From contig DBFBGR010000006.1 in the NCBI GenBank assembly GCA_048201935.1, forward strand, positions 1 through 39,140: a stretch of DNA of 39,140 nt. Reading direction: 5' to 3'. The notes under the pieces are model-generated. The model was not told the DNA's origin and did not search any database. It worked only from the letters and a program-made list of their open reading frames with translations. Each line of letters opens with the position of its first letter. The first letter of the stretch is position 1. Of the stretch, positions 7,282-13,923 are shown in pieces. The stretch is from MGBC124762 sp048201935 (GTDB lineage Bacteria > Bacillota > Clostridia > Oscillospirales > Oscillospiraceae). A program made the position numbers and the translations under genes.

Positions 7282-8204
7282 AGCGCTGGATAGAGCGAGG
7301 CGTATTTCTGCTGGCGGCAGCGGCTATGGTCATAGCTGCTGCCGCCATTCCCACCCGGCGGGTGCAGGAGGATACGCTGCCGGAGGTATATGTGTACCGT
7401 GGCTATGCCGCCGCCACCGACGCACCGTGGAGCGAGAAATCACTGGACTTCGCCGTGAAGCGGTTTTCCCACCTGTTGGAGGCATATTTCCCCGGGTCGG
7501 AACACGTATATATGAGCGTGATCCCAGATAAGGCCGCTTTTATGGAGACGCCGGAGGGCTACACGCCCGCCGGGGCCCAGGAGACGGCGGACTATCTGGC
7601 GCAGCGGCTGCCGGTGGAGATCATCGACATCGCGCCGCTGCTGGCGCTGGAGGACTATTACCGTACCGATCCCCACTGGCAGCAGGAGCGTCTTTCCGCC
7701 GTGGCGCAGGCCATATCGGAGGCCATGGGCGCGCCTGTGCCGGACACGACAGAGGAGACGCTGTGCGCGCTGGCGGGCGAATTTCACGGCAGCTACTGGG
7801 GCAAGACGGCGGAGCCGCTGACGGCGGACGTCCTGTCCTATATCACCTCTCCCCTGCTGGATGGCTGCACGGTGTACGACTATGAGACGGACAGCACCGG
7901 CGGCGTATACGACTTTACCGCGGCGGAGAAATCGCCCTATGACCTGTTTCTGGGCGGACCGAAGGCGCTGCTGCGGATCGAAAACCCGGCGGCGGACAAC
8001 GACCGGACGCTGGTGGTGGTGCGCGACTCCTTCGGCAGCAGCCTGATCCCCCTGCTGGCGGGCGGCTACCGCACCGTATACGCGGTGGACATCCGCTATA
8101 TTTCCACCGACGCGCTTTCGCGGGTAACGGAATTCCCGGAGGGGGCGGACGTACTGCTGCTGTACAGCGTTGCCGTGCTGCAAAACAGCATTACGCTTAA
8201 GTAA
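7278..8204 (+). CDS. AlgJ/DHHW-like SGNH-fold membrane-anchored protein
   Basis: A 308-residue protein with one N-terminal membrane segment (about 8-25) and an extracellular domain. It shows two blocks typical of the AlgX/AlgJ and DHHW group of SGNH-hydrolase-like acetyltransferases. TDPHW (Asp131, His133) supplies the catalytic Asp and His, and RDSFGSS (Ser251) supplies the nucleophile serine. These blocks are in the circularly permuted order seen in AlgJ/AlgX. Such proteins move acyl groups onto extracellular polysaccharide, usually with an MBOAT membrane acyltransferase. No MBOAT gene is in this window. Translation starts at a GTG coupled to the upstream lipoprotein. A strong terminator follows. 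Catalytic role is inferred from motifs. Confidence 0.78.
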   Translation: MKRWIERGVFLLAAAAMVIAAAAIPTRRVQEDTLPEVYVYRGYAAATDAPWSEKSLDFAVKRFSHLLEAYFPGSEHVYMSVIPDKAAFMETPEGYTPAGAQETADYLAQRLPVEIIDIAPLLALEDYYRTDPHWQQERLSAVAQAISEAMGAPVPDTTEETLCALAGEFHGSYWGKTAEPLTADVLSYITSPLLDGCTVYDYETDSTGGVYDFTAAEKSPYDLFLGGPKALLRIENPAADNDRTLVVVRDSFGSSLIPLLAGGYRTVYAVDIRYISTDALSRVTEFPEGADVLLLYSVAVLQNSITLK

Positions 8205-8210
8205 ACAAAA

Positions 8211-8240
8211 GGCCGGGCGCTTTCAGCGCCCGGCCTTTTT
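8211..8240 (+). terminator. Terminator of the lipoprotein/AlgJ-like operon
   Basis: Perfect 10-bp stem GGCCGGGCGC/GCGCCCGGCC with a TTTCA loop and five T residues. It sits 7 nt after the stop codon. Confidence 0.92.
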
Positions 8241-8244
8241 ATGG

Positions 8245-8277
8245 CAGAAAGAACGCCGGAGCAATGCTCCGGCGTTC
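8245..8277 (-). terminator. Terminator of the NSS transporter gene
   Basis: A perfect 13-bp inverted repeat (8251-8263 with 8265-8277) lies 9 nt beyond the transporter stop on the minus strand. It is followed by a modest U tract (UUUCUG). It faces the plus-strand terminator just to its left. Confidence 0.75.
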
Positions 8278-8286
8278 TGCATTTAC

Positions 8287-9867
8287 TTAGAAGAAGAACT
8301 CCTTGATCTGGCCGTACAGGATGAGGACCATGCACAGCGGGGTGATGAACTTGACGCAGACCTTGAAGAAGCCATAGCTGCCCATGGCATGACCGGACTG
8401 CTCCGCCTCTTCCTTGACGAACTCGGGGCCGATCTCCCAGCCGATCATCAGGCACATCAGCAGGGCGCCCAGCGGCATCATAACGCCCTCGGACAGTGCA
8501 TCCCAGAAGTCCAGCCAGTCAGCCGCCCAGTTCTTGGGTTCCGCTATATTCAGTATATTGGCCGGTGCGATACCGCTGGAACCCAGGCAGTCGGCGCAGA
8601 CCAGGATGCAGCCCAGGCACACACAGGCGGCGGCGATGAGGGTGTAGGGCTTACGCTTGTCGCCCTTGCCCTCGATACGGGCCTTATCCACGAAGTGGGC
8701 CACGATGACCTCCAGCAGGGAGATGGAGGAGGAGATGGCGGCAAACACCACCAGCAGATAGAACAGGATGCCGAAGATGGGGCCCAGTGTGCCCATGGAG
8801 TGGAACACGTTCTGCATGGTGATAAACAGCAGCTTGGGGCCGCCGATGTTGCCGGCGGGATCCAGCGCGAAGCGGGCAGGCATGACGCACAGACCGGCCA
8901 TCAGCGCCACCATGGTATCCATGATGATGATCAGCAGGGCGTTCTTCTGCAGGTTCTCCTTCTTATGCAGGTAGGAGCCGTAGGTGATCATGGCGCCCAT
9001 GCCCAGGGACAGGGAGAAGAACATCTGGCCACCAGCGGTGGAAACAACGTTAAAGATGCTGGGAGCGCCGGACTTGTAGGCGACGATGGCCTGTGCCACG
9101 CCATTGACCATGATGGAGGAAACCTCCGCGCCATCAACAACCGCCTTGGCGGGCACATAATAGCCGACATTGGCCGCCCAGCCGGGGGAGAACATGTACT
9201 TCAGACCGTCCAGAGCACTGCCGTTAACAACGCCCTCCACAAGAGAACCGTCCGCCTGCAGGATCTGCACGGCCACGTCGGTACCCTCCAGGGTGCAGGC
9301 GCGGATGATACAGATCAGCAGGGCCACGAACAGGGCGGGCATACCCACGGAGCAGACCTTCTCGATGCCGCCGCCGATGCCACCCATAACGATGAGCATG
9401 GTCAGCGCCACGAAAATAAGGCCGTAGATAACACCCTCAGCGGGACTGCCCAGGAAGTTGCCGAAAATTTCGCCGCCGGACAGGCCATTGGAGCCGAAGC
9501 CGGCACCGAACAGATCGCCGATGTTCAGAACGGTGTACTTGATGCAGTAGCCGCCCAGTGCGCAGTAGAAGAACAGGATGAAGAAGGCGGACAGGATGCC
9601 CAGCCAGCCCATCCACTTGAACTTCTTGGACAGAGCCTTGTACGCGCCCACGGCGCCGTGGCCGGTCTTGCGGCCGATGGCCAGCTCGCCCACCATAACG
9701 ATGAAGCCGCACAGGACCGCCAGGATCAGATAGATGATGAGGAACGTGAAGCCGCCGGAGGCACCCATCTTATTGGGGAAGCCCCAGATGTTGCCCAGGC
9801 CGACTGCAGAGCCGACCGCGGCCATCAGGAATCCGAAATTGGATCCAAAGCCTTTTCTTTCTTCCAT
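8287..9867 (-). CDS. Sodium-dependent transporter, NSS/SNF family
   Basis: A 526-residue inner-membrane symporter with the LeuT fold, expected to use the sodium gradient to import an amino acid or related amine. Family signs are the start GFLMAAVGSAVGLGNIWGFP (helix 1, with the unwound Na+/substrate site) and GGFTFLIIYL (helix 2). There are about twelve hydrophobic segments and a long extracellular insert near residues 215-265. The C-terminal membrane segment ends in GQIKEFFF. The ATG at 9867 follows the RBS AAGGAGAG. The gene stands alone between its own promoter with a structured leader and its own terminator. Substrate cannot be assigned; tryptophan, tyrosine or glycine-type transporters are candidates. 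Confidence 0.93.
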   Translation of the reverse strand: MEERKGFGSNFGFLMAAVGSAVGLGNIWGFPNKMGASGGFTFLIIYLILAVLCGFIVMVGELAIGRKTGHGAVGAYKALSKKFKWMGWLGILSAFFILFFYCALGGYCIKYTVLNIGDLFGAGFGSNGLSGGEIFGNFLGSPAEGVIYGLIFVALTMLIVMGGIGGGIEKVCSVGMPALFVALLICIIRACTLEGTDVAVQILQADGSLVEGVVNGSALDGLKYMFSPGWAANVGYYVPAKAVVDGAEVSSIMVNGVAQAIVAYKSGAPSIFNVVSTAGGQMFFSLSLGMGAMITYGSYLHKKENLQKNALLIIIMDTMVALMAGLCVMPARFALDPAGNIGGPKLLFITMQNVFHSMGTLGPIFGILFYLLVVFAAISSSISLLEVIVAHFVDKARIEGKGDKRKPYTLIAAACVCLGCILVCADCLGSSGIAPANILNIAEPKNWAADWLDFWDALSEGVMMPLGALLMCLMIGWEIGPEFVKEEAEQSGHAMGSYGFFKVCVKFITPLCMVLILYGQIKEFFF

Positions 9868-10017
9868 TGTTTTCTCTCCTTAACAGATTTTTGCTCCTAC
9901 GTCGCCGCAGAAGCTGATAAACTTTACCGCACCCGTCTATTGACAGGAAACGGCACGGGGCACCGCCATGCCCCGCAGGTATTTCCTCACGGGATAAAAT
10001 CCCTTCAAGGCTACCTG
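9868..10017 (-). promoter_or_regulatory. Structured 5' leader of the NSS transporter, riboswitch-like
   Basis: A 150-nt untranslated leader on the minus strand with several perfect helices. P1 is CAGGTA/TACCTG (10012-10017 with 9976-9981), starting at the expected transcription start. It encloses hairpin GGGAT/ATCCC (9991-10003). Next is CGGGGCA/TGCCCCG (9956-9975), then a two-part helix CCG-CCGT/ACGG-CGG. Leaders like this often hold metabolite-sensing RNAs. I could not match it to the glycine, lysine, SAM, T-box or other consensus sequences that I remember. No convincing leader peptide is present. Confidence 0.5.
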
Positions 10018-10022
10018 AAAAA

Positions 10023-10051
10023 AGTATACAGGAAACTCTTTCCGCCCGCAA
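10023..10051 (-). promoter_or_regulatory. Promoter of the NSS transporter
   Basis: Minus strand -35 TTGCGG (10046-10051), 17-nt spacer, -10 TATACT (10023-10028). Expected start near 10016, at the first base of the leader helix P1. Confidence 0.72.
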
Positions 10052-10260
10052 TTAGCAGTTTTTATAAAAATTGAGCGCCATATTGTACATTTTTAACATT
10101 CTGTGAACGGATTTTTCTGCATATTTTATATGGTTTTTGCCTCTTTTTTACATTGAACCATTCAGTTTTTGGCGGGGTTCCGGGATTTTTGCAACGGACG
10201 GTGAATGATTTTCTTTTGAGGAAACCGATTGTGGCTTTATTAACAGGTGGGAGAGGGAAC
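10052..10260. other. AT-rich intergenic stretch without recognised features
   Basis: Between the NSS promoter and the candidate small RNA. The sequence is much richer in A and T than the coding regions, has stop codons in all frames and shows no clear hairpin, promoter or ribosome binding site that I can support. Confidence 0.6.
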
Positions 10261-10370
10261 AAAAAAGACCGCCCTCCGGCGGTCTTTTCGATCTGTCAGG
10301 AGAGAGGTTGACCGGATGGCGGTCTCGGGAACAACTGAAAACACATCCGCAGAAAAACGCTGCGGACTAT
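10261..10370 (-). ncRNA. Second candidate small RNA with anti-Shine-Dalgarno segment
   Basis: A roughly 110-nt transcript on the minus strand with no plausible coding frame. It has a 7-bp hairpin TCCGCAG/CTGCGGA (10346-10366) and a 5-bp hairpin GACCG/CGGTC (10310-10324). An unpaired segment with CCUCUCUCCU (antisense of 10298-10307) comes next, and a strong terminator closes the unit. AGACCGCC occurs both in the second hairpin region and in the 5' arm of the terminator, so the upstream copy could compete for the terminator 3' arm. No family is recognised. The alternative is a long leader for the NSS gene, but that gene has its own nearer promoter. Confidence 0.48.
10263..10288 (-). terminator. 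Rho-independent terminator of the second candidate small RNA
   Basis: Stem AAAAGACCGCC/GGCGGTCTTTT (10263-10273 with 10278-10288), loop CTCC, followed by U6 on the minus strand but only four T on the plus strand. This favours minus-strand use. Confidence 0.85.
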
Positions 10371-10376
10371 GGAAAA

Positions 10377-10405
10377 AGTATACGGGAAATCGTCGAATGG
10401 TTCGA
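10377..10405 (-). promoter_or_regulatory. Possible promoter of the second candidate small RNA
   Basis: Minus strand -10 TATACT (10377-10382) in the context CCCGTATACTTTTT, close to the NSS promoter context CCTGTATACTTTTT. The hexamer 17 nt upstream, TCGAAC (10400-10405), is a poor -35, so promoter strength is uncertain. Confidence 0.45.
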
Positions 10406-10650
10406 TCAGCAATTTTAACGTCTTTTTCTGTTTTAACATTATCTTAACGTTTGCAACGTGGTTTTTGTGGTATTTTTCAACCGCTCTGCGTTTAAATATA
10501 TGCAAAGCACAGGTGTTTTTCCATGTTTTCCGGCGTAAATATCTTCGCTTTCATATTAGGAAACTTTTTCATCGTCGTGTTAAGAGTGCGTTAATTATAC
10601 GCTGGGAGACGGTGTCCGGACGCAAAAGGCGGGCACTTCCCTTTTTGCGC
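10406..10650. other. AT-rich intergenic stretch upstream of the zinc importer
   Basis: Very AT-rich DNA with short runs of T and A. No reading frame with a ribosome binding site is present on either strand. A Zur-type palindrome was looked for near the promoter and not found. Confidence 0.55.
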
Positions 10651-10656
10651 ATTGTG

Positions 10657-10665
10657 TGGTATACT
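10657..10665 (+). promoter_or_regulatory. Extended -10 promoter of the znu operon
   Basis: TGGTATACT (TGn followed by TATACT at 10660-10665) lies about 40 nt upstream of the znuA start. The -35 region is weak, as is common with extended -10 promoters. Confidence 0.6.
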
Positions 10666-10705
10666 ATGGTTTTATGAGACAAGACACGCAAAGGAGGCGG
10701 GACAC

Positions 10706-11707
10706 GTGAGACGAGCAGGCGCAGCGGTGCTGGCGGCGGTATTGGCGCTGACGCTGGCGGGCTGCGGGCGGCAGGACCGTCCGCAAAGCGGGAAACTGAA
10801 CGTGGTGTGCACGCTGTTCCCCTACTACGACTTTGTGCGGCAGATCGGCGGGGACGCGGTGGACGTACAGCTGCTGGTGCCCGCCGGGCGGGAGACACAC
10901 AGCTTTGAGCCCACGCCGCTGGACGTGATCGCCGTCAGCGAGGCGGAGGTGTTCATCTACAACGGCGGGGAAAGCGAGCTGTGGGTGGAGGACATTCTGG
11001 ACGCGGCAGGCGAGGCTATCCCCTACCGGCTGGCTATGATGGACTGCGTGGAGACATACCGGGAGGAGTACGCCGAGGGGATGCAGGGCAGCCATGACCA
11101 CGCACATGACGAACATGGCGAGCACGATGACCATGAGGCGCATGATGGGCATCTGCACGACGGCCACGAAGAGGAAATAGAGTACGACGAGCACATCTGG
11201 ACATCGCCGGTGAACGCCATGGCCCTGTGCCGGGCCATCTGCGATACGCTGTGTGAGGCCGATCCGGACAATGCCGACGGCTATCGGACTCGGCTGGCGG
11301 ACTATCTGGACGAATTGCAGGCGCTGGACGAGACATTCCGTGACATCACGGACCATGCGGCACGGCGGCTGCTGGTGTTCGGCGATCGGTTCCCGCTGCT
11401 GTATTTCTGCAGGGAATATGATCTGGATTACCGGGCGGCGTTCCACGGCTGCGCGGGAGACACGGAGCCGTCCCTCGCCACGCTGAAATATCTGATCGAC
11501 GTGGTGGAGAAGCAGGAGATACCGGTGGTATACACCATCGAGCTGAGCAGCCGGAAGGTGGCGCAGGCCATCGCCGAGACCACCGGGGCGCAGGTGCGGA
11601 CATTCCACTCCTGCCAGACGGTGAGCCGGGCGGAATTCGACGGCGGAGCCACCTATATCAGTCTGATGACCGCCAACGCGGCGGCACTGAAGGAGGGACT
11701 GTCCTGA
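10706..11707 (+). CDS. znuA: Zinc/manganese ABC importer, substrate-binding lipoprotein
   Basis: A 333-residue cluster A-I solute-binding lipoprotein that captures a transition metal outside the membrane. The signal peptide ends in lipobox LAGC (Cys20). Metal-site histidines are visible as His65 (THSFEPTP) and His163 (DEHIWTSP). A mobile loop at residues 130-154 holds ten histidines, a hallmark of zinc rather than manganese binding proteins. The usual third histidine block is replaced by VFGDRFPLLYF, followed by AFHGCAGDTEPS, a variant I associate with clostridial homologues. The start is the GTG at 10706 after AAAGGAGG; an upstream in-frame start would fall on the promoter. It is followed by the ATPase with a 1-nt overlap. 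Confidence 0.92.
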   Translation: MRRAGAAVLAAVLALTLAGCGRQDRPQSGKLNVVCTLFPYYDFVRQIGGDAVDVQLLVPAGRETHSFEPTPLDVIAVSEAEVFIYNGGESELWVEDILDAAGEAIPYRLAMMDCVETYREEYAEGMQGSHDHAHDEHGEHDDHEAHDGHLHDGHEEEIEYDEHIWTSPVNAMALCRAICDTLCEADPDNADGYRTRLADYLDELQALDETFRDITDHAARRLLVFGDRFPLLYFCREYDLDYRAAFHGCAGDTEPSLATLKYLIDVVEKQEIPVVYTIELSSRKVAQAIAETTGAQVRTFHSCQTVSRAEFDGGATYISLMTANAAALKEGLS

Positions 11708-12426
11708 TGGAACAGGAGAAGCGCATATTGCTGGACTGCCGGGACGCAGCGCTGGGCTATGAGGGCAAGCCGGTGTGGGAACACCTGAGCTTTCAGGTGC
11801 ACAGCGGCGACTATGTGTGCATCGTGGGTGAAAACGGCAGCGGCAAGTCCACACTGGTGAAGAGCCTGCTGGGGCTGCTGCACCCCATGGCGGGCGAGAT
11901 CGTACGTTCGCCCTCCCTGCGCTCCGGCGCCATCGGCTATCTGCCCCAGCAGACAAAAGCGCAGAAGGACTTTCCCGCCACGGTGACGGAGGTAGTGCGC
12001 AGCGGCTTTCTCAGCAGCCGGGGCATGCGGTTTTTCTACACGCCGAAGGAGAAGTCCACCGCGCTGATGCACATGGGCAAGCTGGGCGTGCTGGAGCTGA
12101 AGGACCGGTGCTACCGGGAGCTGTCCGGCGGGCAGCAGCAGCGGGTGCTGCTGGCGCGTGCCCTGTGCGCCGCCGGGGAACTGCTGATCCTGGACGAGCC
12201 GGTGACGGGACTGGACCCGGCGGCGGCCCAGGAGCTGTACCGCACGCTGGAATACCTGAACAAGCAGGAGGGCATCGCCATCGTGGCGGTGACACACGAT
12301 ATACGCAGTGCCCTGCGCTACGCCGACCATATTCTGCACGCCGGCCATGGAACGTACTTCTTCGGCACGGCGGCGGACTATCTAACGTCCCCCTGGGGCA
12401 AACGGTTCGGAGGTGACGAGGCATGA
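11707..12426 (+). CDS. znuC: Zinc/manganese ABC importer, ATP-binding subunit
   Basis: A 239-residue cytoplasmic ATPase that powers metal import. It has Walker A GENGSGKST (about residues 39-47), a Q-loop in YLPQQTKAQ, the signature LSGGQQQRVLLARAL, Walker B LLILDEPVTGLD and the switch His in VTHDIRSA. The C-terminus is as long as expected for the ZnuC/MntB family. Its ATG overlaps the znuA stop by 1 nt and its own stop overlaps znuB by 4 nt, so the three genes form one translationally coupled operon. Confidence 0.94.
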   Translation: MEQEKRILLDCRDAALGYEGKPVWEHLSFQVHSGDYVCIVGENGSGKSTLVKSLLGLLHPMAGEIVRSPSLRSGAIGYLPQQTKAQKDFPATVTEVVRSGFLSSRGMRFFYTPKEKSTALMHMGKLGVLELKDRCYRELSGGQQQRVLLARALCAAGELLILDEPVTGLDPAAAQELYRTLEYLNKQEGIAIVAVTHDIRSALRYADHILHAGHGTYFFGTAADYLTSPWGKRFGGDEA

Positions 12427-13241
12427 GCTTACTGCTGGAAATGTTCACGTACCCGTTCATCCTGCGGGCTTTTGTGGTGGGTATCCTGGTGGCGCTGTGC
12501 GCGGCGCTGCTGGGTGTGCCGCTGGTGCTGAAGCGCTACTCCATGATCGGCGACGGGCTGAGCCATGTATCCTTCGGCGCACTGAGCATCGCACTGGCCT
12601 GCGGCTGGGCGCCGCTGCCGGTGTCTATCCCGGTGGTGGTGCTGGCGGCGCTGGGGCTGCTGCGGATGACGGAGAAAAGCCGGATGGGCGCGGACGCGGC
12701 CATCGCGGTGGTCAGCGCCTCGGCGCTGGCCGTGGGCGTGGTGGTCACCAGTCTGACCACCGGCATGACCACGGATGTGGACAGCTTTATGTTCGGCTCC
12801 ATCCTGGCCATGGACCGGGCGGATGTGGCGCTGAGCGTGGGGCTGTGCGCGGCGGTGCTGGTGCTGTATGTGCTGTTTTACCATCGGCTGTTCGCCATCA
12901 CCTTCGACGAGAGCTTCGCCCGGGCCACCGGGGTGAAGGTGGGGCTGTATAACACCATCCTGTCGGTGCTGACGGCCCTGACCATCGTGCTGGGCATGCG
13001 GATGATGGGCGCGATGCTGATCTCCAGTCTGGTCATCTTCCCGGCGCTGACGGCCATGACGCTGCTGCGGAGCTTCCGGGGCGTGGTCATCTGCGCCGCG
13101 GGGCTGAGTGTGGTGTGCTTCTGCGTGGGGCTGACCGGGTCGTACCTGTGGGGCACGCCGGTGGGCGCCACGGTGGTGCTGGTAAATTTGGCGGCGTTTT
13201 TGCTGTCGAGAGGCGTTATGAAGCTGAAAAGAGCGTCCTAA
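12423..13241 (+). CDS. znuB: Zinc/manganese ABC importer, membrane permease
   Basis: A 272-residue integral membrane protein of the ZnuB/MntC (ABC-3) family with seven to eight hydrophobic segments across its length. Typical motifs are YSMIGDGLSHVSFGALSIALA near residues 39-59 and ITFDESFARATGV near 159. It forms the channel for the metal captured by the lipoprotein and is energised by the ATPase. The start ATG overlaps the preceding stop (ATGA). The stop codon lies in the loop of the operon terminator. Zinc is the more likely substrate because of the histidine-rich loop of the binding protein. Confidence 0.94.
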   Translation: MSLLLEMFTYPFILRAFVVGILVALCAALLGVPLVLKRYSMIGDGLSHVSFGALSIALACGWAPLPVSIPVVVLAALGLLRMTEKSRMGADAAIAVVSASALAVGVVVTSLTTGMTTDVDSFMFGSILAMDRADVALSVGLCAAVLVLYVLFYHRLFAITFDESFARATGVKVGLYNTILSVLTALTIVLGMRMMGAMLISSLVIFPALTAMTLLRSFRGVVICAAGLSVVCFCVGLTGSYLWGTPVGATVVLVNLAAFLLSRGVMKLKRAS

Positions 13242-13261
13242 GGGCGTTCTTTTCAGCTTTT
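13221..13261 (+). terminator. Terminator of the znu operon
   Basis: A 15-bp stem with a single G-U pair (13221-13235 with 13245-13259) followed by TTTT. Unusually, the stem 5' arm encodes the last residues of the permease and the stop codon is in the loop. Confidence 0.85.
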
Positions 13262-13297
13262 CGACCTATTTTGCGGGTGCTTTTTGCGGAAAAACCC

Positions 13298-13326
13298 TTG
13301 CGTTTCGTGTGCTTATATGGTATGCT
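13298..13326 (+). promoter_or_regulatory. Promoter of the rimP-nusA-infB operon
   Basis: -35 TTGCGT (13298-13303), 17-nt spacer, -10 TATGCT (13321-13326), the latter preceded by TGG to give an extended -10. Transcription should start near 13333, about 100 nt upstream of rimP. Confidence 0.78.
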
Positions 13327-13359
13327 ATGTGTGTACGTAAGGTTAAGGTATTGACTGGA

Positions 13360-13408
13360 GTGGACGAGATCGTCCGCTTTTTTTAATGGTCATCGTTCCA
13401 TGATGACC
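13360..13408 (+). promoter_or_regulatory. Attenuator-like terminator and second hairpin in the rimP leader
   Basis: Within the leader, GTGGACGA/TCGTCCGC (13360-13377) is followed directly by seven T residues (13378-13384), a complete intrinsic terminator before the first gene. A second perfect 7-bp hairpin GGTCATC/GATGACC (13388-13408) follows. Premature termination here would limit expression of the whole operon. NusA, encoded second, modulates such terminators, so feedback is plausible but not shown. Confidence 0.65.
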
Positions 13409-13433
13409 GGGACGTTCTGTTGGAGGGCTTGCT

Positions 13434-13889
13434 GTGAAAAAGATCACCGAGGTCGTATGGGCGCTGGCGGAGCCGGCGGTGCAGGCGCAGGGCTGCCGCA
13501 TCTGGGATGTAGAGTACGTCCGGGAGGCAGGACAGTGGTACCTGCGGCTGTATCTGGACAAGGACGGCGGCGTGGACATTCTGGACTGCGAGGCCATCAG
13601 CCGCACGGTCAGCGATCTGCTGGACGAGGCGGACCCCATCGAGAGCAGCTACGTGTTCGAGGTGGGCTCGGCGGGGCTGGAGCGCCAGCTGAAGCGGCCG
13701 GGGGATTTTGCGCAGTTCATGGGCAGCCCCGTGCTGGTGAAAACGTACCAGCCCAAGGACGGGCGCAAGGAGTTCGCCGGGACCCTGGTGGGCTATGAAG
13801 ACGGCGCGGTGCTGCTGGACATGGGCGGCGAGACGGTGCGCTTTGAGAAGAACGAGACGGCGCTGGTGCGCCTGCGGGTAGAATTCTGA
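13434..13889 (+). CDS. rimP: Ribosome maturation factor RimP
   Basis: A 151-residue cytoplasmic protein needed for assembly of the 30S subunit. The N-terminal alpha/beta domain shows GCRIWDVEYVREAGQWYLRLYLDKDGGVDILDCEAIS in the family pattern, split here between strand and helix. The middle motif is EVGSAGLERQLKRPGDF, and a C-terminal Sm-like barrel includes GTLVGYEDGAVLL. The GTG start follows TTGGAGGG. It is the first gene of a canonical operon with nusA 34 nt downstream. Alanine codons are mostly GCG, as in the genes to the left and unlike those further downstream. Confidence 0.95.
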   Translation: MKKITEVVWALAEPAVQAQGCRIWDVEYVREAGQWYLRLYLDKDGGVDILDCEAISRTVSDLLDEADPIESSYVFEVGSAGLERQLKRPGDFAQFMGSPVLVKTYQPKDGRKEFAGTLVGYEDGAVLLDMGGETVRFEKNETALVRLRVEF

Positions 13890-13923
13890 GACAACACGAC
13901 TTGAGATAGAAGGAGAAACGACC

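Noticed and set aside
9950..9980. Leader peptide MAVPRAVSCQ in the NSS leader
   Set aside because: No ribosome binding site at a proper distance, and the codons show no run of one amino acid that would suggest attenuation.
10296..10505. 69-codon minus-strand frame in the NSS-znuA gap
   Set aside because: No ribosome binding site and AT-rich composition unlike genes here. The region is better explained by the small RNA unit.
10652..10705. Upstream start for the zinc-binding lipoprotein
   Set aside because: It overlaps the promoter and would bury the signal peptide. GTG at 10706 has AAAGGAGG and gives a proper lipoprotein signal.
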